From Paracamarosporium sp. OC-R06-R3 (lineage: Eukaryota > Ascomycota > Dothideomycetes > Pleosporales > Didymosphaeriaceae), in the NCBI GenBank assembly GCA_019828545.1, contig JACVRA010000157.1:1-64000 (forward strand): DNA of 64,000 bases. The letters run 5' to 3'. The translations under genes and the position numbers were made by a program. Below, in pieces: positions 45,102 to 56,521 of the stretch (the first letter of the stretch is position 1; each line of letters opens with the position of its first letter). The notes under the pieces were generated by a model that did no database searches, had not been told where the DNA came from, and saw only the letters and a list, made by a program, of their open reading frames with translations.

Positions 45102-48100
45102 CTACGCCCCCGCCTTCCCCACAATAAGCGCCGCAGCACCCTCGACATCCCTCTCACCCATAATCTCAAACACCGCCACGGAAGCACCGAAATCGCGCCA
45201 CACCATATTGCGCAGCTCAACAGCCATCAGCGAATCGACGCCGAGCTCCGCCAGGCTCTTACGCGGATCGATGTCCTCGGGGAGCACGCCCAAAGCGTGC
45301 GAAAGCTTCCTTTTGAGCGTGTTTACCACGACGGCAGTGCGTGCTTTTGCATCGGGTGCGCGTTGGAAGAGCTGCGCGGGGTCTTCGTGGGCAGGGCTTG
45401 GTGCGCTGAGGGGGGTCTCTGGTGCATGCGGGCGGATGACGGCGAAGGGCGCGAAGAGAGGGCTTTTTACGCGCGCAAGGGGCGTTTCGCCGCGTGCACG
45501 ATGGTCTGCGGGTGTGGTTAGACCGACGAGGAGCTGGCTTTGGTCTGGGCTTGGACGTGGTAAGAATGGGTCGCAGTAGTGTTCTAACAGGGCCAGGAAG
45601 TCCTGCGTCCGGATGGGTTGCATGTCCTGCACGCTTTCGCGCAGGCGACGCTGGTCTGCGTTATCGGCCACGATGTCGATCGACTGCATGTAGCCTAGGT
45701 CAAGAGAGATAGAGGTTCCGAAGCCGCCTTGAGCTGCTCGCATGCGCGCCAGGGCGTCCAGGAAAGTGTTACCCGCAGCGTAGTTGCTCTGCGACGGTAA
45801 GCCGTAGATGCCAGAAAGAGAGGACACTAGAAGGAAGAAGTCCATATTCTTCGGCAGGAGTCGATGGAGGTTCCAGCTCGAATCGACTTTCGCTCGAATC
45901 GTCTGCGTCCATTGTGCGTGTGTCATGTTCTCAAAAATCGAATCCTACGTTCGTGAGTTTGCGGAATGGCTAGGGAAGATGGAGCGACGAACCTGAAGTA
46001 CCATCGCCAGATTGATGCAGCCACGGATAGGGGGCATATCGGCACATTCTCGAAGTAACGCTTCAAGCTCCACAACGGACGCCACATCACATCTTAAGGC
46101 TCTTACGTTCACGTTCTTGCTAGTAAGCTCTGACACTACGTCGAGTGCGTCCTGCGAAGAAGGTCCAGAGCGGGATGGGACGATGATGTTCCTCGCTCCT
46201 CGTTCGGCCATCCATCGGATAACGGTGCGCCCTAAGCCGCCCAGCCCTCCGGCTATAAGATACGACACGTTGGCATCAAACTGCCAAGTGCTTTTCCGTG
46301 TCAGAGATTTCTGTTCACAATCAGTCATCACCTGTCTCCCAAAAAGGAGCCTTTTCGAGCCTTACCAAGACCACGTCACTGGGACTTGAGGTGATAAGAA
46401 TGCGTCCCATGTTCTTCCCGCTTTGTATATGTCTCAGCGCCTTTTCGACGTTAGACACCGAGTAAGTGTGTAGTGGTGCCGGGCCACCGATTCCTTCCAC
46501 AGTCAGTTTTAGGACGGTCTCAGCCAGTTCACGTTTTAGTGCACTGTTATGTAGTGCAACGTAGTGTAGGTCAATGGAAGAGAAGCTAACGTTTCTGGCA
46601 AAGCCTCCCATAGGCAGGGATGAGTTTGCTATAATGTCAGACTTCCCAATGTCGATGAATCGGCCATACGGTGCCATGCATTCCCAGGTTGCCTGTAGAC
46701 TACGTCCTGAAAGCGAATTGAGGACTACGTCAACGCCATAGCCGTTTGTCACCCTCATGACACCCTTAGAGAACGATGTGTTCCGGCTATAGAAGACGTG
46801 AGTCTCTGGGATGCCGAGATCCAGTACCAATTGTCTCTTTTCATCAGAGCTAACGGTAACGAAAACCTCAGCACCAGCCATCTTAGCGATCTTGACGGCC
46901 ATTTGGCCTGTACTACCGGCGGCAGCGTGGATAAGGATTTTTTCGCCTCGTTGTAGGTGAGCGACCTGGACCAAAGCATACCATGCTGTCATACCAGGGC
47001 TCATGCCAGCAACAGCGTCACAGAATGACAAGGTATCCGGCAGTTTGAAGACAGCGTCAGCGCGTGCTCGAGGATGGCTGCGCATACATTTTGGTGCGAT
47101 CATCAATACGCGCTCACCAGGACGGAACTTGGCCGTGCAGGCTGAACCAACGCGTGACACAATACCAGCGCACTCCAAGCCTATCTCTTCATCACCCAGT
47201 CGACCAATCGCAATAAAGACGTCGCGAAAACTAACAGGCCATACAGCAGCCTCAATCTCAACCTCGTCAGGAGCCAAGTCGTTCACGTTTACGCGATCTT
47301 CAACGAACCGCAACGTATCTAACATACCAGGCGTGCCGACTTCCAGCGCAAGCGGAGGACCTAGCTGCCATGGTTCGGAAAACATCCTTGGACACACGCG
47401 AGATATTCGTTCTGCATTAAGCTCGGTCGCCTCACTCAAACGACCAATGTTGAGATCTCCATCGCGAACGACAAACTCGAGCTCCGCAGACGTAGACGTG
47501 GACACACCCAAAAAGCAGGACCGCAGCACGTGTAACACAAAGGTAATCTCGCTTTTGGGTGGACAAGACTCGATGGCAAGTGTGACGATATGCTTGTTGT
47601 TTTGTTCGTTTCGAAGAGCACGGAAGAATCCAGGTGCGATGGAGAGTGGAGGCTCGAGGCTACCCTTGTTGTCAACTGATGATGTTACCCATAGCATTTG
47701 GTGTGTACTTTGAATGTATGCCCTCAAGGTATGGAAATCCGCCTCATTGAGCGTGGCAAGCCGAGGAGTGCCGATCTCGAGAAGGGAGATGACGATACTG
47801 GAGGGGTGCAAGGTATGTTGAGTTTCACCCATGTGCACGATACGTGTTACCGTATACGGGCATTGTCTGCCGATTTCTGCGGCGAGACTGGCCTGGGTGT
47901 TCGAGTCGGGGTCGACGAGCAATACAAGTTCCTTGTTGCTCACCTCGATCGGGCCCTCGTCCAGTACTCCGAGACATGAAGAGATCATAGTGCTGCTCAA
48001 GTGGCATTCATCGTTATAAAAGTCTCTGATGGATAATTCCACCCCAGAAAACCCGGTTTCACGCAGTAATTCATCCCAGCGCTCTTGTGTGGCAAGTGGG

Positions 48101-51100
48101 GTGTACCTACGCCACTCCTCGTTCCCGGACCACCATCCTCCAAGCGAGCCAAAGCCGACATTCGCGCAAGCGCTGTCGACAGTGGTGATTTCAACAAGAA
48201 CAAGATGTCCTCCAGGCTTGAGCAGCTGATGAACTCTCTTTAGGGTAGGGACGAGCTCTGAGGTGACATGGAGAACACTTCCGGCAAATATCATATCGTA
48301 GCTTGCTGCCTCGAAGCCCTGCTCAAGTAGGTTCGTCTCTAGATCCAGGGTTTTAAAGAACATGCGATCGTTAAGATCTTTGAACTTTTCCCTTGCTTCT
48401 TCAAAAAAAGATGGGGAGATATCTGTGTAGGTGTACTCTGCAAAACGGGTTTGCCCAGTTCCCTGTTCAAGTGCCTGCAACACAGTGAAGATACTGCGTG
48501 TCATACTACCAGTTCCAGCACCTACTTCAAGAATCTTGAGAGCAGGCTTCTCATGTGTTGCCAAGTCGAGGAAGGTGTTGAACTGCTTATTTTGGACGAG
48601 GTAACTGAAGCCGTAGGCGTAGAAATCCTCGGCTGCTTTGTTGCTGAACAAGAGCTCTAGAGGATCAGTCTCGCTTCGTATAATTGAAGACAGAGCCTGT
48701 GCAACCGCAGTGAACATACGCCATGCTGGTTGCATCATCTCGCACTCTTGTAGGAGCATTTCTAACATAGAGTCGTCCAGATCGGCACTCTCGCCAGGCG
48801 ATCGCGTACTGTATCGATAGTCTAAAGCTGCCGCATACTTTTTCAAGTAGCCAGAGGCTCCGTCGAGTTCCTCACGTGTAAGCTCTCTCAGTGCCTTTCG
48901 AGCTGACATGCGCATCGCCCATTCCATCTTAGGGTAGAAGGCCCTCATTAGCGTTTCACCGGCAGTTGGAGCATCAACTCGACACAACTGTTGCAGCGCC
49001 GCGGCGCTTAGTGAACTCAGCTGGGGCTTCCAGACAATGTTATGAAGCAGGTGGGTGGCTATGCCGTCATTTTCCGCATTCCTGGAAACCACTGCATTGT
49101 TGACACAATCGATGGTACATAGCCGGGAGCCTTTGTCGTCTATGGCATAGAAAGTTTTCCTGGTGCTTGCTGGATGACTACCTTCAACGTCTGTGAAAGC
49201 GCATATGCGCACTGAGGACGTCGTTCGGTTCCAAATATTGGCCGAAATCCATGTGTTGGCAATTGAGTGCGGTACGACCGTCGGTAACATCTCTGCAATG
49301 CCTTTTGAAGTATGTGCTATGAGAAGCTGCATCATTGCGTCTAATACAGCGGGATGAACAGGGCTTTCTATGTCGTCGTGATGTCGTCTTGCGGATTTCA
49401 TGTCGATACGGGCAGTCGAAGTGTGGCGGCCATCCCAGGCAAGGTCGTCTAGTAGTTGAAATGACGGACCATATCGGAAACCATTCTGTTCGCAGAAGCT
49501 GTAGAAAGAGTGCTGGTCAATGCGTCTTGAGCACTTTGCAGTAGCTGACTCGACACACTCACGGATACGTGTCTCCTCGTGAGGCGTCTCGTCGGCCCAG
49601 GACGAGTGAGCCGCACCAGTGTCTTAGAATTGTACCTGTACATCAGCACTAAAGCATTGCCTCCAATTACCATCGAAATAGGAAAAAATAAGAGCTTCGA
49701 ACGAGGAAACTTCTTTGTTGTAGACATTCCGTCTCGACCGTAACTCGACTATTGTTTCTGTTGATTCGTGTGAACCTTCTCGTATCCTCAACGGAGCGGT
49801 GAACTGGGCATATTTGAGGAGAAACCCCGTGATTAGGCGATCTTTTGACACTGTTATTTGCTTGACAGCTTCGAGTGCCATGACTAACATGCCGGTGGCT
49901 GGACAGACGTTGGTGTTGTTGATCTAGAATGAACGAGTGAGTCTTGGTACCTAGAGCTTCAATTGCTTGAACAAAAAGTCGCGAGGTCAAAACAAGATAC
50001 AAGCTGAGTCTTTGTCCAAAAAACCAGAAAGTTAAGAGATCCCTGAGAGAGACACATGTCTCCAAAAAACAACACGTCAACATTCTCGCCGCGTAGACAA
50101 GAAAGAAAGGAGGCATTATACTAACGCCAGATACGCGCGTGAAGATAGCCCAGATACAAAGACCAGACAATAGCAGGTGTCGACAAGCAACCCGAGGCCA
50201 GAGAGTAGACAATAGAAGAAAAAAAAGAAGAAGAAAAAAAGGCTTACAGTGTGATGTGCGAGCCAGGGATCAGTATCTATGCAAAGCCAATTTCTCCATC
50301 TCGGCTGAAGCGGATTCCAATCCGAGGCAGGTACTCCGAGCAAAAATCCAGGCGAGGGGCTTCTTAACCGGTAGTCCCTGCTGAGCCGGGATTCGCTCCA
50401 GTACCGCTTGCTGTGATCAAATGGATAAGGAGGGCAGTCAACTAGATAGGGAAGAGTGTCGGCAGCCTGGTTATTACCGGCCAGTATTGAGACGTGATAT
50501 CTGTGGCAAAATAGTCCGCCTAGGAGTCGCAAAGTCGTTTGCAGCGGTGACTTGGTGCGCTCGAGGACGGAATAGTATCTTATGCTAGGGACCGTATCCC
50601 GAACGGGCCGTCTTAGCGCCGCGTGTGGGCCAATTTCGATTCTGTCTGTCACGGCCCCAGCTCCAAGCGGAAGGGGCAACACGGGAGGACCGTCTTCAAG
50701 GCGCTTGATTGCGTCTGCGAACCTGACTGGCGAGACTAGGCTGTCTACCCAATATTGTGGCGTGACCAACATGTTTGGGCTTATAGGCTGAGCGGTGATG
50801 GAGCTGATCATGAGGAATGATTCAGCGCTATCGCTTCCTGTCTGCAAAGATCCCATTGCCTGGAGGTATTCAGCAGCAACGGCTTGCATAGCAGGTGAAT
50901 GGTACGCGACACCCGTATTGACTTTCTGTGCAAAGATACCAAGCTGATCGAGACTTGTCTTCAGCGCATCAATCGGCTCGGAGGAGCCTGCAAGCGTGAC
51001 GTTTGTTGGACTGTTCACGCATGCTACGTGTATAGAGTCCTTGTCTATTTGCAGTCGATCGAGATGAGCTGATACCTGGCTCTCGGCCAAGTTTACAGAC

Positions 51101-52137
51101 ATCATGGCTCCTGGAGCGGAGAGCGAGGTGCGGTGAATTTTGTGAGCTATTTGTCCCCGGTAGTAGGCAATTTTGCAGGCAGATTCGTGGGAGAGAGCGC
51201 CGATGGTATATGCAGCTGCAATTTCGCCGCTAGAGTGACCAGTCACAGCAACAGGTACAACGGAAAAGGTGCGAAGGAGCTCCACGAGGGCAAGCTGCAG
51301 CGCGGTGCAAAGAGGCTGGCTGACCTCTGGGGTATGGATTCTCTTGTCGCAGCTCATTACCTCAAATATCGACCATTCGCAACCAAAGCTGGCGAAAATC
51401 CGATCCGACATTTTAAGGTGCTGCTCGAACACAGGATACCGCAACAGTTCCAAGCCCATTCCAGCGTACTGTGCTCCTTGACCGGTGAAGACAAAGGCGA
51501 CAGCCAGCTGTTCCGTAGAAGCACGTACAGGCTTTGACGCACGAAGAAGCATAGGTTGCTCGTCGCCGGCCTGTGGCTGGCCGTGGGCGCTGTTGGGTCA
51601 GCAACAGCAAACATACGCCAGGGCATGATGGTCCGCCTTTTGGCAAGCGTGTAAGCAAGACGGTCCAATTTGTCGGCATGAGGGGCAATTTGTGTACGAT
51701 AGTAGCTTTGGTAGAGCTCAACGACGCGGTCCGAGGCGGCGGCATCTGCTGCGCTCCAAACTAGGAGCTTCGGTTGGGAGGGTCTACGCTGCGGTGCATT
51801 GCCATGGCCGTTGGCCAAGGTAGTTCCCGATACATGATGGAAACCAGACAGCCCGTGGTCCTGCAGGTAGTGGTGGGCGTCGTCGAGCACAGCGTGAGAG
51901 TTTGTGCCTCCAAAGCCAAAGGCATTGACAGAGGCGCGACGAAGACCGGGGCCGGGCCACGGAAGGCACTGGGTGGGCACCTGGACATTGAAGAAGTTGG
52001 CGTCGATGTCGGGATTCAGCTGGTCTAGGAGAGCGTTGGGTGGGATGAGGCCACGCTCGAGCACCAAGATGCACTTGACGACGCCGGCTAGCCCGGCGGC
52101 GGCCTCGAGATGGCCGACGTTGGCCTTGAGCGATCCC
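45102..52137 (-). pseudogene. Highly reducing type I polyketide synthase, 5'-truncated and interrupted
   Basis: Reading 3' to 5' on the plus strand: ACP (GVDSLMAVELRN, Ser site), KR (YLIAGGLGGLGR; NYAAGN), ER (HAAAGSTGQMAVKIAKM), C-methyltransferase (LEVGAGTGSMTRSIF), DH (second half HPAVLDAMMQL), AT (VFTGQGAQYAGMG; VTGHSSGEIAAAY) and the end of KS (KANVGHLEAAAGLAGV; FGFGGTNSHAVL). Introns at 45945-45992, 46311-46365 and 49924-50247 fit. Three defects stand out. The KS active-site Cys and HGTGT parts are absent, and homology begins right after an intron-like 3' end (branch GCTAATA, CTAG at 52138). The frame changes between KS (about 51620) and AT (51552). An in-frame TAA lies at 49624-49626 in DH. 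It could not make a working synthase as read. Sequencing error could explain single defects but not the missing KS. Confidence 0.85.
49924..50247 (-). other. Unusually long intron inside the PKS DH region
   Basis: Donor GTAAGC and acceptor TCTAG give a 324-bp intron joining the DH His region (WLAHHT) to CPATGMLVMALEAV in phase. Most introns in this window are near 50 bp. Just inside the donor is a purine/pyrimidine run of A and G on the plus strand at about 50217-50240. Confidence 0.65.
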
Positions 52138-52182
52138 CTAGGACGAGCAATTATTAGCCGTCCGAGGGCTTGAGAGCACATC

Positions 52183-53552
52183 ATGACCAGAATCGAATCT
52201 TTACCACCGGCAGTGCAAGAAGCTTTGAAAAAGCCTTCGTCGAAGCCGCCACCAGGAGTGCACTCGAACCTCGACAATCCGCCGAATCGCAACAATGAAG
52301 CACTCGCCCTTGCCATCGTCTGCATAGTCCTAGTTACGATATCCATCTCTTTGCGGCTCTACTCGCGCGTCTTCATTGCGAAACGTTTGCGGATCGAAGA
52401 CTGTAAGTGACTACCGCTTTCTTGGATACGTTTTTCTCTAACTGGACACGTGCTAGACCTTGGCTTGATCGCGGTCGTATGTGTTTACAAAGATATCTCC
52501 TGACTTGCACTCTTGGACTTACGGCTTTCAGTTACCGTATATTGGGATAGCATGGGGATTTTTCGATTATGTTCACAAAGTGGGGTTCTTTGTGCATCAG
52601 TGGGACTTGCGCGGCCAAGTTATTATTGATGTTGCTATTGTGCGTTGGTTTCCTAGCGCTGTCGGTGTTACACTGACTCACAGTGCGCGTCCAGAACTCA
52701 TTTGTCATGCGCATCGTCTACAGTCTATCCATGATAATACTGAGGACAGCGGTCCTCCTAGATTGGCAACGGATCTTCGTCCTCGACAAGACGCATCGAA
52801 CCTTTTTCTGGATCAGCACCTTCGTCATTGTGCTGAACATCTTGATACACACAACCGGCCTTATCACAAGCATCGCCGCTTGCCGGCCCATTGAGATGCT
52901 GTGGAAGTTCTGGATCAAGGGCAAATGCATCGATCGCAAAGCTCGCGACGTTTCCAACGCCACCTTCAACCTCCTTGTTAATATCTTCATCCTGCTCTTA
53001 CCGCAGAAGATGATTTGGGGCTTGCACATGTCTAGGAGCCGCAAGTTTGGCATCTCCATCGTGTTTTCTATTGGGTTACTGTACGTTCCCATTCTCTCGC
53101 AGAGGTTATGAACATGGCTCATTGACTGATTGTCCTCTAGGACCATTGCCGCCGCGTCCGGCCGTCTGTATTCGATCGCTGTGCTCGATTACCCGGACAG
53201 ACGCGACCTCTCCAAGCCCTTCGATACAACATACTTGTTTTCCCAGACGCTGATATAGATACAATGCGAGACGACGTGCATATTCCTCGTTTTCTGCGTG
53301 CCATCGCTTCCCAAGCTCTTCGCGAAAAATGGCGTCGTGTCACAGCTCGCCATGTCGTTGCGCTCGTGGACACGGCTGGGCCCGCGATCGCCATCGAAGC
53401 ACTCCGAGCCTCGCGTATCGCCTCCCACCATTGGCAGTGCAAGCGTCCGGCCACGCCGTATGCTAAGTGACCAGTCGGCCACTGAAAACGAGGCACAGAC
53501 ACACGAGTCTTCCATACAGCTCGTGGCCCTGCCGGATGGGTGCGCTACATGA
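52183..53552 (+). pseudogene. Rhodopsin-like integral membrane protein interrupted by an in-frame TAG
   Basis: Exons about 52183-52402, 52457-52476, 52532-52639, a fourth starting near 52695 and ending 53080, and a last one from 53141. The protein has NNEALALAIVCIVLVTISIS (first span), VGFFVHQWDL, MIILRTAVLLDWQRIF, KCIDRKARDVSNATFNLLVN and LLPQKMIWGLHMSRSRKFGI, the signature of the fungal rhodopsin-domain family (plant-pathogen Pth11-related). After TTYLFSQTLI comes TAG at 53256-53258. The same frame then continues about 98 codons with the expected seventh-span and tail pattern (TTCIFLVFCVPSLPKLF) to a stop at 53552. The stop takes the place of a codon for a residue that is commonly aromatic here. 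The start of the fourth exon is uncertain (two acceptors). Confidence 0.7.
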
Positions 53553-53940
53553 GTGAAGCTTTATTGCAAATTGACTAGGCTTGGTTGCTAAAGGCGTATT
53601 GAGTGTAGGAAGTACACGTTAGAAAATGATAAGAGGTTAGACGACTTGCTTATTCTGTAGGTTGCTTTTCGTTAATCTTATTCTTCATGCATGACGCTCA
53701 GTGTAACTACCCCGCTTGTGCTTTGTACTCCCCTCAACATTATTGGCTGCGGTAAAACAGGGCAGATATCAGAGGACAGCCATTCAAACGGAAGTAATAA
53801 CATGTGACGTGATTTCATGGGGTGAGTTTATCTACCCCTTGTTATAGATACTTTTCGCGAACCGCTTTCTCGCCATACATCCNNCCCCCCCCCCCCCCCC
53901 CCCCCTTCCTCATCCAGGATCAGCCACTGTGCTGCCAATA
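53259..53940. other. Out-of-use tail of the rhodopsin-like gene and P450 promoter
   Basis: Up to 53552 this is the open frame beyond the TAG. From 53553 to 53940 it is the P450 upstream region with the N gap and the poly-C tract. No other gene seen. Confidence 0.6.
53881..53905. repeat. Poly-C tract containing two unknown bases (NN)
   Basis: Two C, then NN at 53883-53884, then 21 C in a row. This is an assembly gap or unresolved homopolymer; true length is unknown. It begins about 60 bp upstream of the P450 ATG. Confidence 0.9.
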
Positions 53941-55765
53941 ATGGAATCCACTATTTTGGTCACGTTGCTTATCGGGTGTTCCTTTGGTGCTCGTGCTTTG
54001 GTGCTACTGGTACGGTTGTCGACCACTTCGGTCATTTCTCTGCTGACATCGCACCCAGGGACTTCTCGTTGTTGGGCATCGGCTCAGTCTTCACCCTCTA
54101 CGGAGATATCCTGGCCCTCTCGCGGCTCGAGTTACAAGCGCCTATGGCACGTTCTTTGTATGGCGGCAGACCTTCCACCTTGATTCTGTACGGCTCCATA
54201 AAAAATATGGTGAGCAATCCTTCGCGCTTAAATCGCATCTTCGTCATTTATAGTAGGCCCAGTCGTAAGGATAGCGCCCAATCGCCTCATATTCAATAGC
54301 GTGACCGCACTGCAAGGTAGTCACTCAGCCATATCTCTTTTTCTTTGCTTGTAGACTGAACATAATTGAAAGACATGTACAACAACCCCAAAGTGGTCAA
54401 AGGATCAGCTTATTCCACACAGCGTCAGAGCGCCAAAGGAACCCCAAACATGTTCAACACCATCGACAAGGAAGTGCATAGCAAAAAACGTCGAATTATC
54501 GGACCGGTCATTTCAGAGCGGTCTATGAGAGTCTTCGAACCCACTATGCTCCAACAGATTGACGCCTTTTTACTTCAACTCCTACGGTCTAGCCAAAAAG
54601 ACGAGGGGCTAAATATGACACCACCGTGTGAGCGGCTAGCGGTTGACATTGTTGGCCAACTTGCGTTTGGTTACCCTTTTAACACGCAGGATAAGCCTAC
54701 TCATCGCGTTATTGTTGAGGGTCTTAAGACTCGAGGCAGACGCAGTTCGCTGTACTTCTTCTGGCCAGATCTTAGGATTGTTGAGCAACTTCTTAACTGG
54801 ATCGAGGGCAAGCACACCCTTGACGGCCTACATCAATCGGTAAGGACGATGATTCAAGCACGTATGGCCATTCCTAGAGACGCAAAGCACGACTTTTATG
54901 CGTTAGCTTCTGAAAAGATTGGTTCAGAGGAGCCCGGTCTTATCAGTAAGGACCTTTGGGCCGAGGCTGTCTTTTTCATTGCTGCAGGTATGTAGCGCGC
55001 ACCCTCAAGAGCGCGTTTCATCCACTAACCATGCCTCAACGTATTTTAGGTGGAAGTACAACATCCACAGTTTTGAGTGGCATATTGTTCTATCTTTCAC
55101 GAAACCCCAACGTCTACGATCGCCTTGCGACCGAGATCAGAAGCATTTTCCCTTCTGGGCGCGATGTTCGCCAAGGCCCGCAACTCCACAGTTGCAAATA
55201 CCTACGTGCCGTGATAGATGAGACAATGCGCATGTCCCCTTCTTCCCTTGGCCCCGCGTGGCGTGCGCAGGACCCTACTTCTATTGCCGCAGGCGAGCTC
55301 TTTGTCGTCGATGGCCACGTTATCCCTGTTGGAACCCAAGTCGGGTCGAGCAGGTACGCCGTGCAGCACAACGAAGCCTATTTTCCGGAGCCCTTTGCAT
55401 TCAAGCCAGAGCGTTGGTTGCCATCCGAAGATGGTACGCCCGATACGGCCGACCAGCAGGACGCACGTGCTACAATGCGCCGTGCGTTTATACCGTTTTC
55501 GCTCGGCGACCGCTCCTGCGCTGGCAAAGCTATGGCTTACTTGGAAATGAGTTTAACGATTGCGAAAACCATGTGGTACTTTGACTTTCAAAAGGCCCCC
55601 GGTGGAGCCGGCGACTTGGGTGGGGGATGGTCTGGGAGAACAGATGGACGCGGTAGGCCTGATGAATTTCAGTTGTACTACAGTTTGGTGGTTGAAAATG
55701 ATGGCCCGAATCTGGTCTTCACTCCGCGTGGGAGCCATTGGAAAGACTTGGAGACCGACGAGTGA
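53941..55765 (+). CDS. Cytochrome P450 monooxygenase (536 aa)
   Basis: Five exons fit in phase: 53941-54009, 54059-54209, 54257-54316, 54373-54987 and 55050-55765. The N-terminus is a membrane anchor (STILVTLLIGCSFGARALVL) followed by HPLRRYPGPLAARV and HKKYGPVVRIAPNRLIF. The oxygen-binding helix has AAGGSTTS, the ExxR motif is DETMRMSP, and the heme loop FSLGDRSCAG carries the Cys ligand. All P450 landmarks are intact. It is next to the broken PKS and rhodopsin-like gene and was probably a tailoring enzyme of that cluster; its present substrate is unknown. Exon 2 is easily missed because it is in a different frame from exon 1. Confidence 0.9.
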
Positions 55766-56521
55766 ACATCTCAGCTTAGCGACGAGGTACACATTGTCAT
55801 GAGAATCCTCTCGTAGGTACAAAACACGATAGACCAAAGTCGGTCAATCGTGGCTACCTCTACTTGTATGGGGCTATAGAGTATATGAGTGTAATGGATA
55901 CCCTTCTTCTTGGCAACTTTCAGCATTATTGTTGATGTCGTGACCGCCAGCAAAGTCTCTTATACCACCCACATTTTCCATTTTTGGTTATCTTATACTT
56001 ACTGAACATAAGTCTTCGATTCCTTGTGGCCTTCTCCTGGCCTCAAAAGTTTTAGAGCATGCATAGGAAAGCCTACCAAATATAGTAGCTTAGTATCGGA
56101 ATAACCTCTAAAGTCACCAAAGGATTTCTCCTCCAGGAGATGACCTTCACGATGCAAGGCCGACTGCATTTTGGATGCGGGTGATCACTGGCTTGCAAGA
56201 TGATGATAAATCACTCACAGTGCATCTCTCGCCAATACTACCTAACTTCTACTGGCCTTGCAGCTACTGTTGCATGCGGAGTTTGGCAATGTTGCTACCC
56301 CGGTCAGTCACTGCAATCGTAAGCGAGCAGAGACCTGCTTGAGACGTGGTGACACACGAATGTAGCTTATATAATATCTTTGTCACTTACATCAGCCTCG
56401 TCGATGCTGCCTAGCGGCTCCGCACTCTACACACCATGCTCATGAATACTCAAGCTACCACTCCCATTACGACTCAACAGTTTTGCACGTCTTAGAAACT
56501 CAAGGCAGCAAACCTCACATT
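55766..56521. other. Intergenic region
   Basis: Between the P450 and the third HET gene. No supported gene; several short frames only. An in-frame TTG at 56483 precedes the HET ATG but is an unlikely start. Confidence 0.5.

Noticed and set aside
51357..52346. PKS N-terminus beginning MDIVTRTMQTM at 52346
   Set aside because: Everything upstream of 52138 in this frame is the antisense of the rhodopsin-like gene's first exon plus intron-like sequence; it has no KS similarity.
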